Shown one piece after another: positions 19,905 through 30,385 of a DNA stretch of 64,000 nucleotides. Under the pieces are notes generated by a model that was not told where the DNA came from, did no database searches, and worked only from the letters and a program-made list of their open reading frames with translations. The position numbers and the translations under genes are program-made. Source of the stretch: Isochrysis galbana (lineage: Eukaryota; Haptophyta; Isochrysidales; Isochrysidaceae); contig CM030934.1 in the NCBI GenBank assembly GCA_018136815.1, positions 648,479-712,478 of the forward strand, written 5' to 3'. Within the stretch, counting starts at the first letter, position 1. The number at the start of each line of letters is the position of its first letter.

Positions 19905-20060
19905 AACTCGAACTCGAATTTCGAGACGAATATCGGCGAACCTGGACTTGAAATAAAAAATTTTTCCAACTGGGAAGGTGCTGGTCCGAATTTTTTCTTC
20001 AGTGAAGGTGCAGGTGAAGGTGAGAGTGCAGGAACTGCAGGTGCAGGTGAAGACACGGTG
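19905..20060. repeat. Two dispersed-repeat modules side by side
   Basis: The first (19905-19955) has TTTCGAGACGAATATCGGCG and AACCTGGACTTGA, as at 7867 and 8755. The second (about 19955-20060) has TTCCAACTGGGAAGGTGC and several GCAGGTGAAG units, as at 29505-29620. No coding function is apparent. Confidence 0.6.
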
Positions 20061-20340
20061 AACGGGGCGCGCTGGGCGGCCAGTAGCCCGCCAAGGTGGC
20101 TGTTGATCGTGCTCGCGTGGGATTGCAAGTTGAGAGCCAAAATTGATCAAGTGGTGGGGCACACCACCCATGTTATCGGAAAAAATAAGCAGGCACCTGC
20201 ACTGCACGCACACTCCTTCACTCCAACTGCGGCATCGACGCCACATACAGCTGCGGAGCCCGCGCGCGCACATCAAATCCCGCGCGCACACACCCGTTCT
20301 ATTCAATACAAGATCCTCAAGCTGATTCATTCACTTATTT

Positions 20341-20520
20341 ATGCGGACATGGGAAGCGCAGCAGCGGAAGTGCAGCCCTGCCTCAAGCACGCGGAAGACC
20401 ATGTCCAAGGCCTCGTCGTCGAGATCCGCATTGGACAGACGCACGGTGGAGTGGTTCGAGGATACACTGAAGGTACTCCACTCGATGCGCCCACGTCGAG
20501 TACAAGCTACATGAGGCGCG
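20341..20520 (-). pseudogene. Coding-like minus-strand fragment, unknown family
   Basis: Minus strand reads TRRGRIEWSTFSVSSNHSTV, then RLSNADLDDEALDMVFRVLE and a stop at 20331. Amino-acid composition is protein-like rather than repeat-like. It abuts the second LINE fragment and could be the end of a gene cut by that insertion. No family recognised. Confidence 0.25.
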
Positions 20521-20523
20521 GTC

Positions 20524-21515
20524 GACGGTCGCCCTGGGAACACTTGGCCACACTCTACACCTCCCCGTTGATGACAGCGAGGGACACACACCTCCATTTC
20601 AAACACCTTACCCACAGACGGATAGGTACTTATAACCGCTTCGCAGATAGAGACAAAACGTGCCGCATGTGTAGGGCGGCATATGAGTCCTCCACTCACC
20701 TGGGCGAATGCCCGAGAATAGTCAAAATACTAGAGACGCTCGACAAACTCGCGCGATTTGTACCCAGGAATGATAGAAGCAGAGAGGAGGTCATCATCGA
20801 TAACCTTTTCATGCACCCCGGGGGCAAATCACCAAGATCACTTACCATACTATACACTCTAGCATGGAGATACATCATAACAGACTTCTACAGAATACAC
20901 TACGACGGTATCGAATTCTCAGAAGAATCGGTACTGATAAGAACATTGGACAGATACACAACACTAAGTAAGGCTCTACTATTTGCGAACACAACGGACT
21001 CGGCTAGGACCGCCCAAGCGGGCATGGGCAGACAGCCGAAAAAAAGGATCGACACGAACGATATACACCCGATATTCACCGTAGGAACAAGAGGCAACCT
21101 AGAACCTAGTCTAGAGATTCAAGCATTAACCAACTCGATGGGAGTGGCTTATATAATAGCCGGGGGACCCGAGACGGAACACTCCTAAGACGGACCCCAC
21201 CATGGCTAGGCGAACATGCACCACACACGGGGACGCACCAGCGATGGTCACGTGAGGAAAAGACGCAACAGCTCGGACTCCACCAGCCAAGGGACTACGC
21301 AAATACAAACAACAGGCCTGTCCGGAACCCGAACTCTGAACCAGGCCCAAGGTAGCGCACCTGGGCCGAACCCCGGATACCGACGACAAAGGAATGACGG
21401 GGGGAAGGGGAGGGGGTGGAGGAAAGGGAAAAGAAGGGCGATGTCAATAGAGATAGGTAGGGGAATGCCCTAGTTTAGTAGGTGTGTAGCCCAGAATCTT
21501 CAGATGTTTTTTTTC
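20524..21515 (+). mobile_element. LINE 3' fragment (second copy of the family)
   Basis: The plus frame ending at 21188 encodes the C-terminus of the same LINE family as 10402-13365: WEHLATLYTSPL, HFKHLTHRRIGTYNRFAD, the CCHC knuckle CRMCRAAYESSTHLGEC (C-x2-C-x8-H-x3-C) and LAWRYIITDFYRI. The reverse transcriptase is absent because of 5' truncation. The 3' UTR runs to AGAATCTTCAGATG followed by a T run at about 21507-21515, again a poly(T) end. The long in-frame extension upstream to 19221 is read through tandem repeats and is not protein. Confidence 0.85.
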
Positions 21516-22683
21516 TAGATTCTAGTTTCACGAGTGCCCCCCCCCCTTCCCCCCAGCGTTGCTTTACGCTTTACCTTTACCTGAAAGGAAGGTTGCTTTT
21601 TTCAGCGTCGTGAAGCCTGCAAGGAGAGGGCGTGCTGTTGCTGGGGTGCGCAGGGTCCGTGCGTGCACTGGAGGGGGGATAAGCATCGAGGGGAGGGGCT
21701 GAAAGTTGTATCCGATTAGCTTTAGCTTGAGGGTTTGGCTAGGATATAACATTGGCTTATTAGTATGTGTAGCTTGGCTATTTGTCGTTTTCGTTGCTTA
21801 TTTTGCCGCCAGCGTGCAGCCCTTCCGTTTGGCTGAGTCTCCATTATTTCCTCCGGCGGAGCGGCGCACTAACACGACACGTGCATACACATGAATCGAT
21901 CGACACAAATTTAGCACAGGAAAGACATGAAAACAAAGCTCTTATTGCCGTGGAGACCTATGATTGGATGCGCAAGAGAGCACATAGAGACCGAGCCGCT
22001 GCAACCGTGGAAAACTCAGCATGGACGTGCAAGAGGCTGCATAGCAAACACAAATTGCGCAAAGAGCACTGGTACTTGTTGCTGCACCTCGCTCGGACCA
22101 CACGAGGTCAACGTTGACTTCTACACCTCACTGAGTGGCGAGATCCTGAAAAGTCAGCGCGTCAGTTGCCAACCGAAAGCCAGCATTCCATACATTACAC
22201 CCTGGTGCACACGACTTGAGAAGGCGTAAAGCTAGGTCAGGACGTTCATCGGCAAGGGACCCCAGGAATCAACAGCTAGCACAGCGATTGCCAAGGGCCG
22301 TCGGCGCCGGACTGGGGATTGCTGCAAGAGGATCTTGCTTGCGGCGATGGAAGGCAACACCTGGCGAACGGCGTAGCACGCAGCCTCGACATGCGATACA
22401 TAGGCGAGGCCGGAGACGGAAATTCGTGAAATAGCAGCCGGCAAGGCTACTCACAAGACAGAGATTGGAGAGGGAAAACATGAACTGATATCGCAACCAA
22501 CGTGGTTGCAGGTCATCTTTTGCGACGGAGTAGCAATCCCCAAAGTGAAGAGCGTACGAAGTAGGTGAGTAGTGGTCGTAGCCAGTCGTGGGTTCCGGGC
22601 GCCATTTTTGTCTTGGCCTCAATCCCACGAACAACAGTTTCGATGTAATGGCTGCGCACGCGCCCTAGATGAGCGCACACACA
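21516..22683. other. Intergenic stretch, 3' of the LamG-like gene
   Basis: No convincing gene. A plus-strand frame at 21927-22229 (100 codons) contains VDFYTSLSGEILKSQRVSCQ but no known domain and no upstream exon that I can join. This region should include the 3' UTR of the minus-strand gene ending at 22684. Confidence 0.4.
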
Positions 22684-25523
22684 TTAGACAGTGCACTCGG
22701 CACACCGTCCGGCAAAGTGCGAGTCAAATTCCATGCCCAACATGACGGTGTGCAAGACTTGTTTGTTGCGGTCCTCGACATAAACGCCCGGCGAGCCCTC
22801 GCCGGTTCTGGTGACGAGCTTGATGCAAATACCGTCAGGGCGTAGAGTATTGGTGGCCATATGATTGACGTAGTCCTCGAGCAACTTGTCGTTGTCCTTG
22901 TAGTCGATTGCTGAGCAGATGTGGGCCCTCACCTCGTTGGGCGAGAGCGCGCAATCAGCGATATAGGAATCGACGGAGTCATAGAGCAGCACCTGAACAG
23001 GCAGTTTGGGCGGGGTCGCATCAGGCGCGTATTCTAGGGCCCGGTAGGCCCAGAAGGGGTGGGGAGGTTCAGGGATCAGTGACCACACTATGCGGTGAAT
23101 GTAGAGATTTGGAGCCAATGTGGCATTAAAGGCGAGCTGGTGACAGCGCGTACCTGCACGTCTACATCAGGACAGGTCGAGAACCACTGCACAAATTGGT
23201 GGAGCGCGTCATTGTACATCACGAAGGAGATGGCGTTGTTGACCGATGTGCTGGCCGTCGACTCGAGCGTCTCTTTGGTTGTGCCGGGAGCTGAGTATGC
23301 AGGCGCCGGCCGCATCATGTCGTCAAGCAGCTCGGATGACGGCTGACAATAGATACGGCAACAGCCGTCACGCGAGAGGTACTTTTGCTTCCACGGAGCG
23401 TAGGCCGTGTCGACGAGTATGAGGCGGAAGTGGCGGTAACCTGCTTGGATGAGCTTGCACACGTGGCAGAACTCTTGGTAAAGCAAGCCGGAGCCAAAGG
23501 ACGATATGATGAGCGGCTCGTCGCGGTTCGGAGGGTACCGAGTGCGCGCTTGCTCTACAAGAACGTGCATTGCACGCTCGCGACGTAGCGGATAGCGGAA
23601 GCGCCAGAACTCGCAGCGGTCGCCGTCGCACTCCCGCAGAAACGAGATGGGGTTGTGGAAGAACCATTCCCGGTAGAGCGCCGATCCCCTTCCACGTACG
23701 TCAAGCCGCTTCTGTCGCAGATCATCGTGCAGCTTCTTCAGCGCGGCGTCGGCCACATCTACGAGCCGGCTGCACTGTTTGACCACGAGCTCGTGCGCGT
23801 GTAGGTCTAGCGCCTGCAGTAGTGACTTTTGGAGCGCAACAGATGTGCCTAGATAGCAGTACTGCTTGTACATGTCACGGTCGCTGACCATGTCGATGGC
23901 GCGCCGCCACTGCACTGTGTGTGGCGTGATGGTGCCGAGCTCGACCAAAACTGCGCGCACGCCGGCGCGAAGCGTGATCTCGAGCGGATGCGTGATGATA
24001 TTGCGCTTGACCATTGCGTCCATAAAGGGCTGCGAAGGGGTGCGTGGCGCGACCGAGTTGAAGAGTGTGACGCGGCCGTCCGCCTCGTCGAGCTTTGCTT
24101 CGACAGGACGCCAGCGGCCGAGAAGGCCGCGTTGCAGCGGCACCATCTTTGAGGGCATTGCAAACATCCCGGGGAGATCCTCTTGCCCCACCACTCGGTC
24201 GAGGACGCGCACCTCGCCGATGTAGCCGTTGAAATGATTTTGAATGCACGATCGGCCATACTCAGCACCAATAAGCACCGGCGTCACTTGGTCGGTGAAC
24301 TGCGCCCCAGACTTGGACTGGGCAACCAGCCGCCTATCTAAGTAGAGCCGCATCACGACGCCATCGTATGTAGCCACTACCTCGTGCCATTCGTCCGCAG
24401 TCACCGACACGGGGGACACCATGTCCCATGGCTCCACTTCCCGGTGGAAGAAGGGCCTCAGTCTCGAGTCGATGCCCAGCCTGTATTCGCCGCGCAATCC
24501 CGAGTGGAACTTGCTCAGAAGCACCCCGCAGCCATCACTTGCCCCAGTCGCCCCAGCAAAACCCGTCGCGCTCTGCAAGCCTTGTGGTGCCTTTGGCAAG
24601 CAGAGCACGGCGAGCGTGAACGCGGCTGTGCCGCCGAAAGAGAGCACCGACGCAGAGCCACAAATGTTAATGTGGAGGGCAGAGTCAGGCGAAAAGCGCG
24701 GCCCGCAGTTCGGCACGCCGCCTGCGAAGATGGGCGGGGAGATGCGCGGCAACGCCTCGCCCCCCGCGGCGAGCCAGCCACGCCACTTGTCAAGCAACGG
24801 TGTCCCCTCGATGAGATACTGACCATGGAACTGCTCATCTCCGACGAGTCGGACAGCGTTCTTCACGGGCGTGCGCATGTCTGCTCGCTGGTACACGCAC
24901 CAATAGGCGATGAGCTCCTTGCTCAACGTCTTGTGGTTGAGCGGGTTGGAGGTGGCGAGGGCCTTCACCTCAGAGGCATCCAAGCAGCGCTGCCAGAGAG
25001 AGCACTCGGAGATATAGCCCTCAAAGTGATGGGCGGTCGCATAGCCGCACAAATCTGCTCCGATGATGGTGGGCGATGATAGATCTGTCTTCTGCGGCCC
25101 GCATTCGATGTGCGCCGCATGACGGCAGTCGATGTAAATGCGCATAAAGTGGCCGTCATACGTGCATACGATTGAGTGCCACTCGTGGAGCGGGATCACA
25201 TCGGTTGTCGTGACTATCCATGGCGCTACCTCACGCTGGAAGATTACATGCCGCTGCGCATCGAGGCCGATCCGGTACTCGCCGCTTACACATCCGTTGA
25301 ACTTGGAGAGCAGCACCTGGTGACCGTGCCACTGCGCTGGTCCCTGCTGATGCCCAGGAGGCTCAATGGGCTCGGAGCAGGGCTCGCAGTAGAAGTGTAT
25401 CTCCACCGCGAAGGCCGCTGACTCTCCAAACGAGAGCCCGCTCTCAGAGCCCTCGATGTACACGTGCTTTGACTGATCAAAGTGGCAGAGCTCCAGCGCC
25501 TTCTTGTTGGTCGCTTGGATCAT
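22684..25523 (-). CDS. Protein with two LamG/concanavalin-like domains and a Rossmann-like C-terminus
   Basis: Two exons, 25523-23154 and 22992-22684, joined by a 161-nt intron (CAG|GTACGC ... TGTTCAG|G), give 892 residues. Residues 20-190 and 284-445 are two related LamG_3-type jelly-roll domains. Each has VLLSKF, GEYRLGID-type, EWHEVVATYDG-type and HFNGYIGEV-type blocks, so they arose by internal duplication. The C-terminal third has PLIISSFGSGLLYQEF and LILVDTAYAPWK, a glycine loop and an acidic strand end as in Rossmann folds. The splice restores VDVQ|VLLYDSVDSYIADC. There is no signal peptide at the chosen ATG. LamG domains bind carbohydrate or protein; the C-terminal activity is unknown. 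No transmembrane segment is obvious. The start is chosen because the first domain begins almost at once. Confidence 0.8.
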
Positions 25524-25733
25524 GATGTGTGCAGCTGCAGTATGTCGATGCGGTCGGCGAGCAGGCGGCTCTTCCCTTGCACCACCGTGTCAGCCCAGCT
25601 CTCTCTCTCTCTCTCAGCCTCGCGCGTTCTTCGTGCACTCTCCTCTCTGGCTCCTCTCTCTCTCTCTCTCTCTCTCGCTCGCTCGCTCGCTCGCTCTCAC
25701 TCACTCACTCTCCCCCGCCTCGCTCTCTCACTG

Positions 25734-25803
<70 letters not shown>

Positions 25804-26500
25804 TTCTCTCCCTGTCTGCACGTCTCTGCGCTGAGACAGGAGGAGAGAGGGGGGGGAGGAGGAGGGGGGGGGAGGGAGGGAGGGAGAGAGAGAGGGTGAG
25901 GGAGGGGCGGGGGTGGGGTGGGGTGGGGTTGGGGCGTCTGCGCGGTGGAGAGCGCGCAGGGCCGTCCCGGGATGTGGTGAGGGAGAGAGGACGGGAAGGG
26001 GAAGCGAACAGCCCCGCGTGGTGGGGGGTGGGGAGAGGGGGGGGGGAGCGCCGCCGGCGGTGGATGAAGGGGGGGGGGGTGGCAGAGAGAGAGAGGGAAG
26101 GGGGGGGGGGGGGGGGGGGGAGGGGGAGGGCGGGAGAGGGGGAGAGAGAGAGGGAGAGAGACAGAGAGAGAGAGACGACCGAAAGAGGGATACGAAAGAA
26201 CAAGAGAGGGAGAACGAGGGAAAACGAGAGGGAGCAGGAGTTTTTGAGAAATGAGAGTGAGAGTTCGTCGAGAATAAAACCTACATATTTATATGTGAGA
26301 AAGAGAATGTCATTTTTTAGCCTCCAGGACAACGAGGAGAGTGGAAGAAGAGAAGGAAGCAGGAGGCAGGCTCACTCGCTTTTTTCACGTACCTCTCCAG
26401 TATTTTTCATGAAAGCTAGCTCTCTGGATTGCGAAATGGTCGCCTCCTCCGCTCCGGAGAGAGAGAGAGAGAGAGAGCGTCCGCTTCACTCGCGGGCGCC
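25524..26500. promoter_or_regulatory. Divergent intergenic region rich in CT and G tracts
   Basis: Separates the minus-strand LamG-like gene from a plus-strand gene. Holds (CT)n at 25737-25800, G-rich and GGGA-rich sequence at 25850-26150, and (GA)n at 26460-26477 just before the plus-strand ATG. Such polypyrimidine/polypurine tracts recur upstream of most genes here. No transcription start can be placed. Confidence 0.4.
25737..25800. repeat. (CT)n microsatellite
   Basis: About 32 uninterrupted CT units, within 300 bp of the LamG-like gene start. Confidence 0.95.
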
Positions 26501-26962
26501 ATGTGGGCTCCCGCAGCTTTCGCGCTCGTCGCCTCCGCCTTCACTAACGAAGTCGTACTGCCTCGCGCCGATAGACATCGGGTGTCACGCGCCCTGCTCG
26601 CTCTCCGCGCTTCTGCTGCTGACGCCATGAGGGAACTCGATCACCAGCGGATGGAGCGCGCTCGGCTGCGCCATGCCGTGACGGAGCGCTCGATGGGATG
26701 CCCACCAGTCATGAGGCGAGACAATGGGCGCCAAGAGGTTGTCGACACAGGGAATCGGACATCTGTGAGCGTTGCGATGATGACGAGCCTGGACAGCCGA
26801 GAAAACGCCGGGGGGGAATTCATCAAACGCGAGAGGGACGCCAACAGTCTGGGCTACCTTGCCGTCTTCTCCCTGCTTTCTGCTTATGCACTGCTGGGCA
26901 CGTTCGTCTATGCTGGTGCTATCATTGCTGTCGTGTGCTCCATAGTTGAGTTGGCCCGATAG
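26501..26962 (+). CDS. Small predicted membrane protein, unknown function
   Basis: Open frame of 153 codons from ATG 26501, chosen over an upstream in-frame ATG that would read through the GA microsatellite. The N-terminus MWAPAAFALVASAFTNEVVL is hydrophobic and could be a signal or organelle-targeting sequence. The middle is basic and probably helical (residues 25-65). A hydrophobic segment, LGYLAVFSLLSAYALLGTF and on through GAIIAVVCSIVEL (about residues 115-150), is long enough for one or two membrane passes. There are no Cys pairs or known domains. ALVASAFTN resembles the ASAF-type cleavage motif of secondary-plastid proteins, but a single case is weak evidence. It may be a real gene or a fortuitous frame. 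Confidence 0.5.
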   Translation: MWAPAAFALVASAFTNEVVLPRADRHRVSRALLALRASAADAMRELDHQRMERARLRHAVTERSMGCPPVMRRDNGRQEVVDTGNRTSVSVAMMTSLDSRENAGGEFIKRERDANSLGYLAVFSLLSAYALLGTFVYAGAIIAVVCSIVELAR

Positions 26963-27779
26963 TGTGAGTCGCTGCAGTTCGAGGGGCACAGGAACGACAT
27001 CGCGTGAGTATTGGCTGGGACCACCATGTGTGTAGAAGCGGTGTCCTCGCTGCCCTCAGCCCACACCCTTGATTAGTCGGGCCAGGCCTGAGTTGCCGGC
27101 AAATTTTCGAGCAACTCTAAGGTGGCAACCATACCGATCGGGGGGGGGGGGGGGGGCGTCCGCGGGAAGCCCCGCCGCTGGCAATGGCCTTGTACCGCAT
27201 TGCCACAAACTATACAGAGCCTTCAGCATGCAGAGCCTTTCGCATTGCCACAAACTATACGTACCCCGGAAACCAACTCCAACTGGGGGGTGGGAGGAGT
27301 CGGTAGCATGTAGCATGCAGCATGCAGCATCATGAGTCATGAGAGGCGGCAGCAGCAACAACATGGGAAGCCAGGGGAGGAGGGCGGGGCAACGGGGCAA
27401 GGCAGCCCCGCAGCACTGTAGACGTCCAACTCGCAGGAGGATGAAGGGATCGAGGCGGCGGCAGCAGGCAACAGGCAGGCGGGCAGGTAGCCGCGCAAGG
27501 AGGGGGGGGGGGGCAGTCGAAGACTATTTTGAGGTTTTGAATCCTTGAGTGTTCGTCAGCAGACAGTTAGCTCTCTCTTCCCCCCGCCCCCCCCCCCCCC
27601 CCCTCTCCCTCCCCCCCCCCCCCCCCCCCCCCCCCCCGGTTCATTCGTTCATTCCCCTCACCGCGCTCCCCTCCCTCCGCCCTTCCTCTCCGCCGCTTGC
27701 TTCTCGTTTGCATCTGCACCTCTCACTGGCTATTTCCTCGACCCCATCCGCCCCCCGCTTCTCCTCTGGTCCGGCCAGC
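26963..27779. other. Intergenic stretch with short repeats
   Basis: No gene seen. The direct repeat GCATTGCCACAAACTATAC occurs at 27199-27217 and 27242-27260. An ATGCAGC-type microsatellite lies at 27304-27335, G runs at 27140-27156 and long C runs at 27580-27637. The last 150 bp are probably 5' UTR of the MEIG1-domain gene. Confidence 0.5.
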
Positions 27780-28775
27780 ATGCGCATGGCGAAGCGAGCG
27801 CAAGGCATTGAGGCAATCCTCGCTCAGCGGCGGGGGGCAGCGCCAGAGCCGCAGGCGGGAGCAGCGCACACTGCGATCCCTCGCGTGGGGGACATCCAGT
27901 TTGTCACGAGAACCGCGCTCACCGACGTAGGCAATCCAGTGTTCGGCCGGCGCTCTGGCAGCGCCCCAGGTCGCAACTCGGCTCCCTCGTTCTCGTCAGG
28001 CCATCCGACGCTCATTGGGCCTGAGTTTGACCACGGATTGCCCCTGGATCGTTTGCCACGGATGCATACCTCACGCCCACGCTTGTCAGAGCAACGGCGG
28101 CCATCATTCGAGGCCCCAGGAGCAAAGCCAGTGCCACAACAGCGGAGGAGCATGGCTCCGATAGTGGGAGAAACAGGATGTCCGACAGAGCCTTCTATTT
28201 CAGTGCACACCCAGCAGCGACAACAGCAGCAATCAGCTGGCTCGAACGGTGCTGTTGGAGGGGCCTCCTGCCTGATGGCCCCTCTGCAAGGCAAGGGCCA
28301 CACGTCATCTGCGGGGCGCAGGAGCTCTGCGCAAACACCGCCCCTAGCGCCTGTAGTTCCAGACGCGTCCGTTGGATTGCTAATGACGAAGTCAATGTCA
28401 ATAGGCATGCAGCAGAAACCGCACGCACGAGATTCGGTAGGCCGGAAGCCTCTAGCCGGTGGCGGGCTCGACGGGCAAGGTCATGCTGGGGGAGTGTCGG
28501 CCCCATCATCGGGGAACTACTCTATGGAACGTGCATCTGCATGGAGTGAGGAGATTGAAAACGTTTTCCGATTACAGGAAGCCGGCTATCGCGACCTTGC
28601 GGAGATGCTCAATCTTGGGGAGCCTGAGCCTGCCCGGTTTCCAAATGGCTTCATCAAAAAGCTTCGCTCGAAACAGTCCATCGGTGGTGCGCCCTCCTAT
28701 ATGTACTTCTCGTCCAAACGCGAATGCGCCGAGACTGAGCTCAATCGTGTAAAATTGTACTATTTTAAAGAGTAA
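27780..28775 (+). CDS. MEIG1-domain protein with long disordered N-terminus
   Basis: 331 codons from ATG 27780 (MRMAKRAQGIEAIL); upstream codons in the same frame read Pro/Ser runs from C tracts and were excluded. Residues 1-248 are low-complexity (Gln, Ser, Pro, Gly). Residues 255-331 match meiosis-expressed gene 1: WSEEIENVFRLQEAGYRD, then FPNGFIKKLRSK, YFSSKREC and NRVKLYYF. Animal MEIG1 is only about 88 residues and binds PACRG in axoneme and manchette assembly. A homologue here implies a motile cilium or flagellum. The loop between the two halves of the domain (IGGAPS) is slightly longer than in animals. The partner PACRG is not in the window. Confidence 0.85.
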   Translation: MRMAKRAQGIEAILAQRRGAAPEPQAGAAHTAIPRVGDIQFVTRTALTDVGNPVFGRRSGSAPGRNSAPSFSSGHPTLIGPEFDHGLPLDRLPRMHTSRPRLSEQRRPSFEAPGAKPVPQQRRSMAPIVGETGCPTEPSISVHTQQRQQQQSAGSNGAVGGASCLMAPLQGKGHTSSAGRRSSAQTPPLAPVVPDASVGLLMTKSMSIGMQQKPHARDSVGRKPLAGGGLDGQGHAGGVSAPSSGNYSMERASAWSEEIENVFRLQEAGYRDLAEMLNLGEPEPARFPNGFIKKLRSKQSIGGAPSYMYFSSKRECAETELNRVKLYYFKE

Positions 28776-29390
28776 GCTGAGTTCCATGAGGTATTCTAGC
28801 ATTGACATCGAACCAGGCGTTGTGGCATTTTGCTTGTCGCTGATCGCAAGCTGCTTGTCAGCATCAAATGCACTGACGCAACGAACAGACATCAGCAATC
28901 AGCAAGCAACCCTCTACTGCTCCGGCTTCCATGGACTTTTCTCCGATGTGTTGTCCTCGAGTGGGCCAGCTCTAGAGCTCGAAATGTTCAACTATATGCA
29001 TCATTCACATTTTGATCGTACATGCATATGCCGCGCAGTACGGCTCCGTTGTCATGCTAGGATGGGTAGATAAGAGGTAGCTGAGGTAGATTTTTAAACT
29101 TTATAATATTCTTACCGCACATGCGCGCATGGACCCACTACTTTCACGCAGCAAAGCTTTCTACATCCCCCACTCCCCTGGCCCTTTCCCCCCGCCATCA
29201 TTATCAGCGACTCCCCTCCTGCACTACCGAGGGGTAAAGGGCTTGGATATGGTCCGATGCCTCCCTCCCCCCCCCCCCCCCCAGGTGATCCCTTCCCCCC
29301 TTCCTCCTGCGTCTACCGGGTAGGGAGCGGCCTCGGTCCCGACTTATCCTGTGCAAACAGGTGCGGGACGCGAGACTTAAGTATTTTTTG

Positions 29391-29422
29391 GTGGGCGGAG
29401 CTCTCGCTCTCGCTCCGCCCAC
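29391..29422. repeat. Perfect 10-bp stem hairpin
   Basis: GTGGGCGGAG (29391-29400) pairs with CTCCGCCCAC (29413-29422) across a 12-nt CT-rich loop. T6 lies immediately upstream, not downstream. Confidence 0.8.
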
Positions 29423-29504
29423 CCCCTTCTCCGCGCGCTCTCTCCCCTCTCCTGCGGCACGCGCGATGGCGCGCTTGCGGCAGGCCTTCCGCTGCCCACT
29501 GAAT

Positions 29505-29620
29505 AAAAAAATTCCAACTGGGAAGATGCGCACCTGCACTGAGCCGCTGGCCGATGCCGCACGCCGACGCAGGTGAAGACGCAGGACGCAGGTGAAAATG
29601 TCCCTGCAGGCCCTGCAGAG
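29505..29620. repeat. Dispersed repeat module (pairs with 19955-20060)
   Basis: Shares AAAAAATTCCAACTGGGAAG and GCAGGTGAAGACGCAGG-type units with 19955-20060. The order is the same and divergence is moderate. Confidence 0.55.
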
Positions 29621-30149
29621 AGCCCGGCAGAGCCCGGGGGCGGGCGGGCGGGTCATCTGAGCACCCCGGCTTGCATTCATGGTCATGTCTGAGGGCCTAG
29701 GCTCCTTCAGACCTTTAGACGGCGAAGGGGTAGCGTTGCGCACTCCCGGGGGCTTGCTGGAGTGCTGCAGCAACAGGCCGAAAGAAAACATATGTCAAAC
29801 AACCCCCCTCTGATGAGCAGAGACAGGAGTGCCCACAGGAAAGAGAGGAGAGAGAGAGAGAGAACGAGAGAACGAGGGCTCGAAGGTCAAAACACAATTC
29901 GGACTCCGGCTCGGACTACGGAATAAAATCCGGCGGCCTCGCGAATCCTGCCTCGAGCCTCGAGTCTCGAGTCTCGAGACTCGAGTTTCCCACCGAACGG
30001 AGCGATCAATCAGGGCGATAGCAACATAGCAACAAACCGCGGGGGTCAAAGGTCAAAGGGCCCCCGAGCGCGTATAATCCACTAGAGGAGGCCGGAAGGC
30101 CGGGCCCCCACAACGGGGTGGTCGCCGCACCCGAAGCCACAAAATACCA

Positions 30150-30385
30150 ACTTAGTAGGCCTAGGCCTAGGCCTGCCCCTCCCATCCCGCATCCCCCCAA
30201 CGCGAGGCCCAAAGTAGTGTACATGGGCCGACCCCCCCAAAACCAAAAAAAAGGAACGAGGGGGGGAGCGGAAAGGGAGAGTAGGTAGAGGTGAGGGTAT
30301 AAGCGATGTCATCGGGAGCGCGGAAGCGGAAGAGCGTGGGCGTGGGACACTAGTAGCTTAGTTAGCGGACACCTTCAAGAATTTT
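30150..30385 (+). mobile_element. LINE 3' terminal relic
   Basis: Aligns by eye with the 3' UTR of the LINE fragment at 21340-21515: CATGGGCCGACCCCC, an A-rich patch, a G-rich patch, GCGATGTCATCGGGA, then ACCTTCAAGAATTTTTTT. It ends in T7 followed by (ACT)n. A third copy of the same end is at 58480-58668. No coding part remains. Confidence 0.6.

Larger units (their letters stand above)
28776..30149. other. Intergenic stretch with hairpin and repeat modules
   Basis: No gene recognised. It contains the 3' flank of the MEIG1-domain gene, a strong hairpin at 29391-29422 and a dispersed-repeat module at 29505-29620. A CTCGAGTCTCGAGT-type simple repeat lies at 29948-29985. Confidence 0.5.

Noticed and set aside
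19221-20523. N-terminal two thirds of the frame ending at 21188
   Set aside because: It is translated tandem repeat and G-run sequence; LINE homology begins near 20524.
23088-23153. A 66-nt intron in the LamG gene (GTACGC to CATAG) or a 17-nt intron (to CACCAG)
   Set aside because: The 66-nt version hits a stop at once; 17 nt is implausibly short. The 161-nt intron to TGTTCAG keeps phase and gives continuous protein.
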